Assembly (NCBI GenBank): GCA_902772745.1
Contig: CACYBV010000004.1
Span: 1-29,682 of the forward strand
DNA from: an uncultured Eubacteriales bacterium
Lineage (GTDB): Bacteria; Bacillota; Clostridia; Lachnospirales; Lachnospiraceae
DNA length: 29,682 bases
Direction of reading: 5' to 3'
Position 1 is the first letter of the stretch. Each line of letters opens with the position of its first letter. Positions 1 through 7,632 of the stretch are shown in pieces. A program made the translations under genes and the position numbers. A model generated the notes under the pieces. That model saw only the letters and a list, made by a program, of their open reading frames with translations. It was not told the origin of the DNA and searched no databases.

Positions 1-2
1 AC

Positions 3-1043
3 TGGCTCAGGGATTTCCCGGAAAAACGCCCGATGATGCTCTCACGAAGCGGAGACCTCAGCACCGGGTCTCTCGGCGCGGTACTCTGGTCCGGCGACGT
101 CGCCGCGCGTTTTGATGTGCTGGAAAAGCAGGTGACCGAAGCCATCCGCGTCTCCTGCAGCGGCATTTCCTGGTGGACTGTGGATATCGGCGCGTTTTTC
201 GTAAAAAACCAGAGCGCCTGGTTCGCATCCGGGGATTATCCTCAGGGCGTGGAAGACCCCGGATACCGCGAGCTTTATATCCGCTGGTTTCAGTTCGGCG
301 CGATGCTTCCCATGTTCCGATCGCACGGGACCGATACGCCGAGGGAACCCTGGCGGTTCGGCGCGGACGGCAGTGAAGAATACCGGATCCTGAAAGACAC
401 GGCCGCACTTCGGTACCGGCTGCTGCCGTACATTTACTCGGAAGCTGCGAAGACCTGCGAAACAGGCATTCCGATGGTCCGGGCGATGCTCCTTTCGTTT
501 CCTGGAGAGACGGCGCTCTGTGCCCTGCAGGATCAGTATATGTTCGGCGATGCATTTCTTGTGAAGCCGGTGACGAAACCGCTTTCGGCGGGCGGCGGGG
601 AGACCGGCATCACGCTTCCCGAAGGCGGCTGGTACGATTTCTTCAGCGGGAAATATTACCCTGGCGGGCAGACGGTCCGCGTACCGACGCCCCTCGGCCG
701 CTTTCCGCTCTTTGTCAGGGCCGGAAGCATTCTGCCCGTCTCCGGACAGGCTGGGAGCACTGCGGACCTTCCGTTCCCGGCGCGGGAACTTCTCGTTTAC
801 TGCGGGGCGGACGGGGCATCCGACTGGTATGATGACTCGGGCGACGGGATGGAATATCTCACAGGCGCATACTGCCGGATTCCGCTGAAATATACAGAAA
901 AAGAGCAGATGCTCCTCCTCGGGAAATGCGGGGGAGATCTGCCCGTGGACTGTGATATTCTGGTACGCTTTCTGACTCCGGACGGGACGGAAAGCCAAAA
1001 GACGGTGCATTACCATGGTGAGGAACTCTGTGTTCAGGCCTGA
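3..1043 (+). CDS. GH31 alpha-glycosidase, 3' part (5' end outside window)
   Basis: Glycoside hydrolase family 31 enzymes (alpha-glucosidase, alpha-xylosidase and relatives) hydrolyse alpha-linked sugars. The reading frame is already open at base 3, upstream of the first ATG at 33, so this is the C-terminal part of a longer gene. The segment LWSGDV (nt 84-101) matches the conserved GH31 block; its Asp is the expected acid/base residue by family alignment. It is followed by WWTVDIGAFF and by YIRWFQFGAMLPMFRSHG, both hallmark GH31 blocks lining the active site. The rest is the C-terminal beta-sandwich region. The catalytic nucleophile lies upstream of the window. There is no signal peptide information. 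Substrate specificity cannot be read from this fragment. Ends with TGA; the downstream neighbour is convergent. Confidence 0.9.
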   Translation, partial: WLRDFPEKRPMMLSRSGDLSTGSLGAVLWSGDVAARFDVLEKQVTEAIRVSCSGISWWTVDIGAFFVKNQSAWFASGDYPQGVEDPGYRELYIRWFQFGAMLPMFRSHGTDTPREPWRFGADGSEEYRILKDTAALRYRLLPYIYSEAAKTCETGIPMVRAMLLSFPGETALCALQDQYMFGDAFLVKPVTKPLSAGGGETGITLPEGGWYDFFSGKYYPGGQTVRVPTPLGRFPLFVRAGSILPVSGQAGSTADLPFPARELLVYCGADGASDWYDDSGDGMEYLTGAYCRIPLKYTEKEQMLLLGKCGGDLPVDCDILVRFLTPDGTESQKTVHYHGEELCVQA

Positions 1044-1125
1044 AGGACGCCGATTCCCCTGCAGGATTTCCAGGCTCGCTCTGCCCGCCCAAATAGACAT
1101 ATGATTTTCCGCCGTCCCGAACAAA

Positions 1126-1143
1126 CCCGGTGGTTCTTCCGGG
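1126..1143 (-). terminator. Weak terminator candidate for the MATE gene
   Basis: On the minus strand a short GC stem (CCCGG/CCGGG, 8-nt loop) is followed by TTTGTT, about 40 nt beyond the MATE stop codon. The stem is only 5 bp, so this is a weak call. Confidence 0.3.
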
Positions 1144-1184
1144 ATATCGGCCAGAAAGGAGGTTCTTCCGCTCGGTATAATTGC

Positions 1185-2561
1185 TTATTTATTTACATCC
1201 GAAGCGCCTTGCTTTGAATATTTCGGCCGGATCCGGACAAAATAGTAAACCATAACGAGGAGCGCCGCGCAGGCCCATCCCACCGGGAAGCCGATATAGA
1301 CATTGACCACGGAGTAATTGAGCTTCATCGCGATGAACAGGAAAAGCTGCCGGCAGCCGATCATCCCGACGACGGAGCAGACCATGACAACAAAGGACTT
1401 TCCGAAGCCGCGGACTGCATTCGCGAAGATATTGTTCAGGCATTGGAAATAGTAGAAGGGCAGCATGACGTGCACCATCGAGACACCGAAGGCGACAGCC
1501 TCTTCATCCGTAATGAATATGTTGACGAAAAACTCCGCGAGGACGAAGACGAGCGTTCCGACCGTGAGAATATAGACCGCGCAGATCAGGAGCGCCGACC
1601 GGATGCCCTTGAAGGCGCGGTCGTATTTTTTCGCGCCGACATTCTGCGAGACGAATGTCGTTGTCGCGAGGCCCAAAGACTGCGCGATCATTCCGACGAA
1701 GCGGTCGATCTTCTTTGCGGCCCCGATGCCCGCCATTGCGGAGGAACCGAAGAAATTGATATAGCGCTGGACAAAGAGGTTGGAGATCGAAATCAGACTG
1801 GACTGAATTGCCGCGGGGAAGCCGAGAACGGTGATCTCCTTCAGCATCTTCGGGTCCATATGCAGGAGCATTTTCGGATGCAGGCGGTAAACATCGTCGG
1901 TCCGGAGCATGCGGATATACACGAGGGCAACGCTCAGACTCTGCGAAATGATTGTCGCGAGCGCCGCGCCGATGACGCCGAGATGAAGCACCACCACAAA
2001 AAGAACATCCATGATAATGTTGGTGACGCTGGAGATTACAAGATAATAGAATGGGCGCCTGGAATCTCCGACAGACTGCAGGATGCGGGAACCGACATTG
2101 TAGATCGCGGTGAACAGGACGCCGAGGAGATAGATTCGAAGGTACGAAAGCGCCTCGGGAAAGACATCTTCCGGACATTTGACGAGCCTGAGAAGCAGCG
2201 GAGACAGAATGATGCCAAGAGCCGCCATGGAAAGACCGATAATAATCCCGAAACTGACCAGCGTGTGCAGGGCTCTCTCCAGCTTCTGGGGTTCCTTTGC
2301 ACCGAAATACCGCGCAATCAACACGCCGCCTCCGGTGGAGAAGCCGACGAAAAAGCCCGTGAGCAGCATCGAAATGTCCGCACTGGATGAAACCGCCGCG
2401 AGCGCCGTTTTTCCGAGCGCCCGTCCGACGACGATGGAATCGACACTGTTGTAGAGATTCTGGAAAACCTGGCCGGCAAAAATCGGCAGCGAAAACAGGA
2501 TCAGTTCTTTCGCGATGTTTCCCTGTGTCAGGTCCCTGGATCCTTTTCTCGCAGCTGCCAT
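1185..2561 (-). CDS. MATE family multidrug/cation antiporter
   Basis: A 458-residue integral membrane protein of the multidrug and toxin extrusion (MATE) family, expected to export cationic drugs or metabolites using a Na+ or H+ gradient. The N-terminal sequence LTQGNIAKELILFSLPIF followed by NLYNSVDSIVVGR is typical of clostridial MATE proteins. About 12 hydrophobic segments are visible along the chain, and the length is normal. A longer frame opens at 2624, but the ATG at 2561 is preferred because it has a GGAGGAAG ribosome binding site 6-7 nt upstream on the minus strand. The longer frame would also start inside the -35 box of the promoter found here. Divergent from the ABC exporter operon, so two drug exporters share one intergenic control region. 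The substrate is unknown. Confidence 0.93.
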   Translation of the reverse strand: MAAARKGSRDLTQGNIAKELILFSLPIFAGQVFQNLYNSVDSIVVGRALGKTALAAVSSSADISMLLTGFFVGFSTGGGVLIARYFGAKEPQKLERALHTLVSFGIIIGLSMAALGIILSPLLLRLVKCPEDVFPEALSYLRIYLLGVLFTAIYNVGSRILQSVGDSRRPFYYLVISSVTNIIMDVLFVVVLHLGVIGAALATIISQSLSVALVYIRMLRTDDVYRLHPKMLLHMDPKMLKEITVLGFPAAIQSSLISISNLFVQRYINFFGSSAMAGIGAAKKIDRFVGMIAQSLGLATTTFVSQNVGAKKYDRAFKGIRSALLICAVYILTVGTLVFVLAEFFVNIFITDEEAVAFGVSMVHVMLPFYYFQCLNNIFANAVRGFGKSFVVMVCSVVGMIGCRQLFLFIAMKLNYSVVNVYIGFPVGWACAALLVMVYYFVRIRPKYSKQGASDVNK

Positions 2562-2595
2562 GACGCTTCCTCCCCGCCTTGTTCTTTCCTGTTTC

Positions 2596-2624
2596 AGTGT
2601 ATCATAAAAACCCCGGCCTGTCAA
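2596..2624 (-). promoter_or_regulatory. Sigma-A-like promoter of MATE gene
   Basis: On the minus strand TTGACA (2624-2619) and TACACT (2601-2596) are separated by 17 bp, about 35 bp upstream of the MATE start codon. The -35 box is perfect. It faces away from the divergent promoter at 2647. Confidence 0.75.
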
Positions 2625-2646
2625 AGCCGTGCGGAGAAAATCATGC

Positions 2647-2675
2647 TTGACAATCCGCCGGCTTTATGGTAGATT
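2647..2675 (+). promoter_or_regulatory. Sigma-A-like promoter of ABC exporter leader
   Basis: TTGACA (2647-2652), a 17-bp spacer and TAGATT (2670-2675). The expected start point is near 2682, which leaves a leader of about 360 nt before the first ABC gene. An inverted repeat TACGC-GGC-GCGTA (2684-2696) sits right at the predicted start point and could be an operator or a 5' hairpin. Confidence 0.75.
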
Positions 2676-2727
2676 CTAATTCGTACGCGGCGCGTATTTA
2701 AATCATATCAGGAGGTATGGGACAGCA

Positions 2728-2769
2728 ATGTCGGAAAGGGCACGGTCGACAAGAGAATATTCAATCTAA
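2728..2769 (+). CDS. Putative 13-residue leader peptide
   Basis: A short frame encoding MSERARSTREYSI followed by TAA. AGGAGG lies 12 nt upstream, slightly long spacing. An overlapping alternative frame from ATG 2717 to TAA 2836 encodes 39 residues, but its start is only 1 nt from the AGGAGG and is therefore less likely. The stop codon of the 13-codon frame sits 1-2 nt before the first hairpin, so a ribosome paused at its end would cover that hairpin's 5' arm. It resembles no known protein; it is proposed only because of its position between promoter and attenuator. Confidence 0.35.
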   Translation: MSERARSTREYSI

Positions 2770-2854
2770 TGTACCGTGGTCTGTCCATGGTACAGTAATC
2801 TGTATGAATCCATGGATGTTGTCCGGAAACTCTTAAGCATAAAAGAATTCTGAC

Positions 2855-2883
2855 GCCCTATGCGATCCTGCATGGGCTTTTTT
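2855..2883 (+). terminator. Intrinsic terminator inside ABC exporter leader (attenuator)
   Basis: GCCC(T)ATGC pairs with GCATGGGC (8 bp with a single bulged T, 6-nt loop), followed directly by six T. It lies about 175 nt after the predicted transcription start and about 160 nt before the ABC gene, so it would stop most transcripts unless prevented. Confidence 0.65.
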
Positions 2884-2973
2884 ATTGGCCCGCAATGAGG
2901 ATAATCGACCTGCGTTTCTGCACGGGAGATTTGATAAATGCCAGAAATCCCGGAATGCGGCTTTATGCGTCTT

Positions 2974-3003
2974 CCGGAGGTTTGCCCCTTCTTCCGGCTT
3001 TTT
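2974..3003 (+). terminator. Second terminator-like hairpin before ABC exporter gene
   Basis: CCGGAGG (2974-2980) pairs with CTTCCGG (2991-2997), including one G-U, and is followed by CTTTTT. The segment TTCCGG (2972-2977) can instead pair with CCGGAA (2950-2955), giving a competing structure. The 10-nt loop and modest T-run make this less certain than the first terminator. Confidence 0.4.
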
Positions 3004-3042
3004 CAGGAAATTCAGAGCCGGGGACGGATACAGGAGAATATG

Positions 3043-4878
3043 ATGAAAACACAGCAGAAAAACTTTACAAAAGTATCGATGCTCGGCCATTTTCTGAAGG
3101 GCTGTACGCGTTTCTTTGTCTTTACGATTATCTGCTCATTCCTTGTGACGGTATTCGAGATGCTGATCCCGCAGGTGATCCGTCAGACGGTCGACGCGGT
3201 GATTGGCGAAGGCGAGATGAATGCGCCGGGCTTTATCACCAGGTGGTTTGTGTCAAAGGGCGGCGCGGCCTACTTCCGGGAAAACCTCTGGATGATCTCT
3301 CTCATTGTCATGGGAATGGCGCTGATTCTGGCTGCGGTCATCTACCTCCGCGGTCTGACTGCCTCGGTTTCGGCGGAAAAACTGCAGCAGAACATCCGCG
3401 AGGACCTGTTCTCGCATATCGAAAAACTGCCCTTCTCCTGGCATCAGGAGAACAAAACCGGTGACATCATCCAGCGCTGCACCTCGGATGCGGAGCGGGT
3501 CCGGACCTTTGTCTCGGAGCAGATGATCTCGATCCTTCGAATCGTCATCATGGTTGCAATGTCCCTTGCTTTTATGATGTCGATGAACGTGAAGCTGACG
3601 CTGATCGCGATGATCGCGGTGCCGATCGTCGTTGTGTATTCGATGGTATTCCACGGAAGGATCAGCTCCGGCTTTGAAAAATGCGACGAAAACGAAGGAA
3701 TCCTTTCGACAATCGCACAGGAAAACCTGACCGGCGTCCGGGTTGTCCGGGCTTTCGGCCGCGAGGAATTCGAGCGTGAACGCTTCGAAAAACAGAACGT
3801 TTTCTACACCGGACTCTGGGTGCACCTGATGCGGCTGATGGCCTGGTTCTGGTCGGTTTCGGATCTGATCGGCGGCCTGCAGATCCTTCTCATGCTGGTT
3901 CTCGGCTCCGTTTTCTGCGTCCGCGGACAGCTGACCGCCGGCGAATTCATCGCATTCCTAAGCTACAACGGCATGCTGATCTGGCCGGTGCGCCAGCTCG
4001 GGCGGGTGATTTCCGAAATGAGCAAAGCCGGCGTCTCGATCGACCGTATCCGTTATATCATGAACTCTCCGGTCGAACAGGACAAAGCGGACGCGGTTTC
4101 GACAGAAACCGCAAACGAAGCGATGCACGGCGACATTGTGTTTGACCATGTGAGCTTTGGTTATGAAAAAGACCAGGAAATCCTGAAGGACATCAGTGTT
4201 ACAATCAGGACCGGGAGAACACTCGGAATCCTCGGGTCCACAGGCTCCGGGAAGTCGACGCTGATGCTCCTTCTGAACCGGCTTTACGACATTCCGGAAG
4301 GTCAGGGACGGATTACGATCGGCGGCGTGGACATTGCGGACATGAAGGCGGCGGATCTTAGGAACAACATCGGTATGGTGCTGCAGGAGCCGTTCCTGTT
4401 TTCCCGCACGGTCGGCGAGAACATCGGTATCCGCGACCGCGAAATGCCGCTTGACGAGATCCGAAAAGCCGCTAAGATCGCCTGTGTGGACGAGACGATC
4501 ACCGATTTCAAAAAGGGTTATGACACAATTGTCGGCGAACGCGGTGTAACGCTTTCCGGCGGACAGAAGCAGCGGACGGCGATTGCCCGGATGCTGACGC
4601 AGAAGGCGCCGATCATGATCTTTGACGATTCGCTTTCGGCGGTCGATGCGGAGACGGACGCGAAGATCCGCAGGCAGCTTTCGGAATCTCTCGGGCAGTC
4701 GACGGTCATCCTGATTTCGCACCGCGTTACAACCCTGATGCAGGCGGACAAGGTCATTGTCATGGACAAGGGCCGGATTGTCGAAGAGGGAACGCCCGAG
4801 GAACTGCAGACTGCGGGCGGCCTGTACCAGAAGATTTACGATATTCAGCTGAGTTTCTCCGAAGAGGAGGCGGAATAA
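3043..4878 (+). CDS. ABC exporter half-transporter with degenerate catalytic site (BmrC/TM287-like)
   Basis: A fused membrane-plus-ATPase half-transporter of about 611 residues, expected to form a heterodimeric drug/lipid exporter with the next gene. The N-terminal half carries six membrane segments. The ATPase domain has Walker A GSTGSGKST at residues 398-406, a canonical LSGGQ at 504-508 and Walker B IMIFDDSLSAVD. The residue after the Walker B Asp is Asp529 in place of the catalytic Glu. An Asp here is the known mark of the degenerate partner in heterodimeric exporters such as TM287/288 and BmrCD. Start chosen at ATG 3043, 6 nt after AGGAG; ATG 3040 is directly before it and also possible. 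A longer frame from 2938 lacks a ribosome binding site and overlaps the terminator-like hairpin. The stop is 3 nt from the next start. Expression is probably controlled through the upstream leader. Confidence 0.93.
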   Translation: MKTQQKNFTKVSMLGHFLKGCTRFFVFTIICSFLVTVFEMLIPQVIRQTVDAVIGEGEMNAPGFITRWFVSKGGAAYFRENLWMISLIVMGMALILAAVIYLRGLTASVSAEKLQQNIREDLFSHIEKLPFSWHQENKTGDIIQRCTSDAERVRTFVSEQMISILRIVIMVAMSLAFMMSMNVKLTLIAMIAVPIVVVYSMVFHGRISSGFEKCDENEGILSTIAQENLTGVRVVRAFGREEFERERFEKQNVFYTGLWVHLMRLMAWFWSVSDLIGGLQILLMLVLGSVFCVRGQLTAGEFIAFLSYNGMLIWPVRQLGRVISEMSKAGVSIDRIRYIMNSPVEQDKADAVSTETANEAMHGDIVFDHVSFGYEKDQEILKDISVTIRTGRTLGILGSTGSGKSTLMLLLNRLYDIPEGQGRITIGGVDIADMKAADLRNNIGMVLQEPFLFSRTVGENIGIRDREMPLDEIRKAAKIACVDETITDFKKGYDTIVGERGVTLSGGQKQRTAIARMLTQKAPIMIFDDSLSAVDAETDAKIRRQLSESLGQSTVILISHRVTTLMQADKVIVMDKGRIVEEGTPEELQTAGGLYQKIYDIQLSFSEEEAE

Positions 4879-4881
4879 TCC

Positions 4882-6717
4882 ATGGCAGACATGAATTTCA
4901 ATAAAGAAGAGCAGCAGTATGTAAAGCTGCCGTATTTCGGCATTCCGAAACTGCTGCCGTACCTTCGGCCCCTGCGGGGGATTATATTCGGTATGATCGG
5001 ACTCTGCCTTCTGGCCGGAATCATTGATGCGATCACGCCGCAGTTCCAGAAATATGCGCTGAATCATTTTATCGGGCAGGGAACGCTGGACACCCTGGTG
5101 CCCTTCATCCTGATCTATCTCGGGATTCTTCTCCTGCAGACGGCCGGAAACCTGATTTCGGCTTTCTATGGCGGGAAGATCGAGATGTATGTCTCGCGGG
5201 ACATGCGCCGCGCGAGCTTCAACCACCTGCAGACCCTGTCCTTCTCATACTACAACCAGAACAGCGTCGGCTACATTCACTCGCGTGTCATGAGCGATAC
5301 CGGGCGGATCGGCGGTCTGGTGAGCTGGTCCCTGATGGACGGCGTCTGGAACCTGACCTATATGATCGGTTCGATTGTTGCGATGTTCCTGATGAACTGG
5401 AAACTGTGTCTTCTCGTTCTCGTGATCGTCCCGCTCGCAGCGCTGGCATCCACCTATTTCCAGCGGCATCTCGTGCGGCTGAACCGGCGGGTCCGTGAAA
5501 TCAATTCGCAGATCACATCCGGTTTCAACGAGGGCATTACCGGCGCAAAGACGACAAAAACGCTCGTCGCAGAGCACCGGATGGAGGAGGACTTCAACAA
5601 AACGAGCCGCGAAATGACGAAAACCGCGGTGAAGACAGCACATTTCCGCTCGATGTTCGTGTCGACGATCAGCTTTGCCTCCTACATCGCGCTCGCGCTT
5701 GTTTTGTGGCGCGGCGGACATATCACGGTGCAGGGGCTTCTCGAACTCGGAACCCTCGCGGCTTTCACTTCCTACGCGATGAACCTGATGGAGCCGATCC
5801 AGTGGATCGTGCGTGCGCTGTCAGACCTTGTGACGGTGCAGGTCAATATCGAGCGCTTTACACGGCTCATGGAAACCGAATCGGACGTCGCGGACAGCCC
5901 GGAGGTCATCGAAAAGTACGGCGACGCCTTCCATCCGAAGAAGGAGAACTGGGAGCCGCTGCACGGCGACGTGGAATTTGAGGATGTGAGCTTTATGTAT
6001 CCGGACGGAGACGAATATGTCCTCGAGCACTTCAACCTGAAGGTTCCGCAGGGCACGAATGTCGCGATCGTCGGCGAGACCGGGGCCGGAAAATCGACGC
6101 TGGTGAACCTCGTCTGCCGGTTCTTCGAACCGACAATGGGGCGGATCCTGATCGACGGAAGGGATGCGCGCGAGCGCTCCCAGCTCTGGCTGCACTCGAA
6201 TATTGGCTACGTGCTGCAGACGCCGCATCTTTTCTCCGGAACGGTGAAGGAAAACCTTCTCTACGGAAAGCCGGATGCGACGATGGAGGAGATCGAGGCC
6301 GCGGTAAAGGCGGTTTCGGCCGAGGGCGTGATTGCCCGTATGGACAAGGGCTATGACAGCGATGTCGGTGAGGGCGGCGACCTTCTGTCGACCGGTGAGA
6401 AGCAGCTTCTGTCGTTCGCCCGCGCGATCCTCTCGAATCCGCGGATTTTCGTGCTGGATGAAGCCACAAGCTCGATCGACACCGTGACCGAGAAGCTGAT
6501 CCAGGATGCGATCGAGCACCTGATGAAAGGGCGGACTTCCTTCGTGATCGCCCACCGCCTCTCGACAATCCGTCAGGCGGACGTGATCCTCGTCGTCCGC
6601 GACGGCAAGATCATCGAGCAGGGCCGCCACAAAGAGCTGATGCGGATGCGCGGCTATTACTACAACCTCTACACCCGCCAGTTTACCGAAGAACTGATGA
6701 ACTCCGGAACACTGTAA
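4882..6717 (+). CDS. ABC exporter half-transporter, catalytic partner with degenerate signature (BmrD/TM288-like)
   Basis: Second half-transporter, 611 residues, with N-terminal membrane domain and C-terminal ATPase. Walker A GETGAGKST is at 398-406. The signature reads LSTGE at 502-506 instead of LSGGQ. Walker B FVLDEATSSID has the normal catalytic Glu527. This pattern mirrors the first gene: the degenerate ATP site would be built from the Asp529 Walker B of protein 1 and the LSTGE signature of protein 2, and the working site from the other two. AGGAGG lies 11 nt before the ATG and overlaps the end of the upstream gene, so the two genes are surely co-transcribed. Likely role: energy-dependent export of amphiphilic drugs or lipids through the cytoplasmic membrane; the substrate is not readable. 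Confidence 0.93.
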   Translation: MADMNFNKEEQQYVKLPYFGIPKLLPYLRPLRGIIFGMIGLCLLAGIIDAITPQFQKYALNHFIGQGTLDTLVPFILIYLGILLLQTAGNLISAFYGGKIEMYVSRDMRRASFNHLQTLSFSYYNQNSVGYIHSRVMSDTGRIGGLVSWSLMDGVWNLTYMIGSIVAMFLMNWKLCLLVLVIVPLAALASTYFQRHLVRLNRRVREINSQITSGFNEGITGAKTTKTLVAEHRMEEDFNKTSREMTKTAVKTAHFRSMFVSTISFASYIALALVLWRGGHITVQGLLELGTLAAFTSYAMNLMEPIQWIVRALSDLVTVQVNIERFTRLMETESDVADSPEVIEKYGDAFHPKKENWEPLHGDVEFEDVSFMYPDGDEYVLEHFNLKVPQGTNVAIVGETGAGKSTLVNLVCRFFEPTMGRILIDGRDARERSQLWLHSNIGYVLQTPHLFSGTVKENLLYGKPDATMEEIEAAVKAVSAEGVIARMDKGYDSDVGEGGDLLSTGEKQLLSFARAILSNPRIFVLDEATSSIDTVTEKLIQDAIEHLMKGRTSFVIAHRLSTIRQADVILVVRDGKIIEQGRHKELMRMRGYYYNLYTRQFTEELMNSGTL

Positions 6718-6748
6718 CGCGGAACCCGCATGAGAGCTGCGAAAACGC

Positions 6749-6799
6749 GCCGGGGGTAATGGAACCGTCTTTTCGAAGAAGCAGTTCCGTTCCCCCGGC
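6749..6799. repeat. Intergenic inverted repeat, 16-bp stem with one bulge
   Basis: Arms 6749-6765 and 6784-6799 pair over 16 bp (8 GC-rich pairs, one bulged T, then 8 more with one G-U). The inner loop can fold further. No T-run follows on the plus strand. It lies 31 nt after the ABC exporter operon and could act as an RNA 3' end stabiliser or processing site. A second stem CCGGGT/ACCCGG (about 6813-6837) follows. Confidence 0.6.
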
Positions 6800-6881
6800 T
6801 CACGAGTACAGCCGGGTGCGGAACTCGGTAACCCGGACAGCTCGGACATATGACCTGCTGTCTGAGGAAAAGGAGAATGTT

Positions 6882-7598
6882 ATGAAAAACACTGGAAATG
6901 TTATCCGTCTGATCGCGGTCTTCCTCGCCGCAATCCTGCTTCTTGCGGGATGCGGATCATCAGGTCAGCAGGAAACGACGTCAGAAAAACCGGAAAGCAC
7001 GGTCTCGGAAGCCGCTCAGGAGACGAGGCCGGAATCGCCGCTTCCGGAAAAAGGAAGCGCGGGCTCGGAGGCTTATGCGGATGTTTTCGCGCCGCTTCTT
7101 GACGGGCTTTACTGGGGCATGCAGGTGAAGGATATTCCCAGGAAACTCGGTCTCAAGACCGATGAAGCAATCCGCGGAGACGGTATGCTGACGGTTCCGC
7201 TTGGGCTGATCTTTAAGATTTATGACCGGGACATGACGGTCTGGATGAAATTCGACGAGGAAAACAAAGGCGGTCTTTATGAGATTACGCTGTATTTTGA
7301 CTCGGCAATTTATCCGGAAATCCGCGACCGGATGATTGCGGATTACGGTGCTTACCAGGTTGACAGCGACCCGGAGAAATCGGTGTTTTTCAAATCGCGC
7401 CCGCTTTCGGATTATTATACGAAAGACGAGGTTCGTGAAACATACCTGAAAATCATAGAGGAGGAAGCGCTGACGGAAGAAATCCTTGACCAGCTGATGG
7501 GAAGTTCCGAATTCGAATTCAACGTGCGTTTCGGCGGAACGATCAGCATGAGCGCCCGTAACTATGTCGCGATGAAGACTTCCCGGGAAAACAAGTAA
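6882..7598 (+). CDS. Lipoprotein of unknown function linked to a two-component system
   Basis: A 238-residue predicted lipoprotein. The N-terminus has a positive residue, a hydrophobic run (residues 7-22) and the lipobox LLAGC with Cys24 as the lipidation site, followed by a Ser/Thr/Glu/Pro-rich linker to about residue 58. The remaining part (GLYWGMQVKDIPRKLGL onward) is a mixed alpha/beta extracellular domain that I do not recognise. A longer frame from 6759 is rejected because AGGAG sits 6 nt before ATG 6882 and the signal peptide starts there. The response regulator begins 34 nt downstream, so the two are likely one transcript. By position it may present a ligand to, or tune, the kinase or transporter that follow; that is inference only. 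Confidence 0.8.
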   Translation: MKNTGNVIRLIAVFLAAILLLAGCGSSGQQETTSEKPESTVSEAAQETRPESPLPEKGSAGSEAYADVFAPLLDGLYWGMQVKDIPRKLGLKTDEAIRGDGMLTVPLGLIFKIYDRDMTVWMKFDEENKGGLYEITLYFDSAIYPEIRDRMIADYGAYQVDSDPEKSVFFKSRPLSDYYTKDEVRETYLKIIEEEALTEEILDQLMGSSEFEFNVRFGGTISMSARNYVAMKTSRENK

Positions 7599-7632
7599 TG
7601 TACAGAAGCGGAAACGGAGGTCTTTTGGGAGA

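Larger units (their letters stand above)
2676..3042 (+). promoter_or_regulatory. Long 5' leader with attenuator-like structures before ABC exporter genes
   Basis: This stretch holds no conserved gene. It contains an AGGAGG ribosome binding site (2710-2715) and a 13-codon ORF (2728-2769). A hairpin follows immediately (2770-2779 pairing 2785-2794, loop 5 nt, one G-U). Then come a 10-bp palindrome ATCCATGGAT (2808-2817), a terminator with T-run (2855-2883) and a second terminator-like stem (2974-3003) shortly before the ABC start. The 7-nt segment 2783-2789 in the first hairpin is complementary to 2871-2877, the 3' arm of the first terminator, so the two hairpins and this pairing are mutually exclusive. 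The arrangement fits transcription attenuation; the mechanism is inferred. Confidence 0.6.

Noticed and set aside
42..1124. Long open frame on the minus strand opposite the GH31 gene
   Set aside because: The plus frame contains clear GH31 motifs; the antisense frame is Arg/Pro-rich with no recognisable domain, a usual by-product of GC-rich codons.
1443..2390. Plus-strand open frame opposite the MATE gene
   Set aside because: Highly charged (Asp/Arg/His) low-complexity sequence without family features; shadow of the MATE coding strand.
2676..3042. Known riboswitch class in the ABC exporter leader
   Set aside because: I see no match to a riboswitch consensus I can recognise; the small ORF and simple competing stems fit attenuation better.
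3958..5226. Minus-strand frame of about 420 codons across the two ABC genes
   Set aside because: It spans the junction of two certain genes, has no ribosome binding site and only the biased composition of an antisense frame.
5821..6849. Minus-strand frame opposite the second ABC gene
   Set aside because: Antisense of the conserved ATPase domain; no domain of its own.
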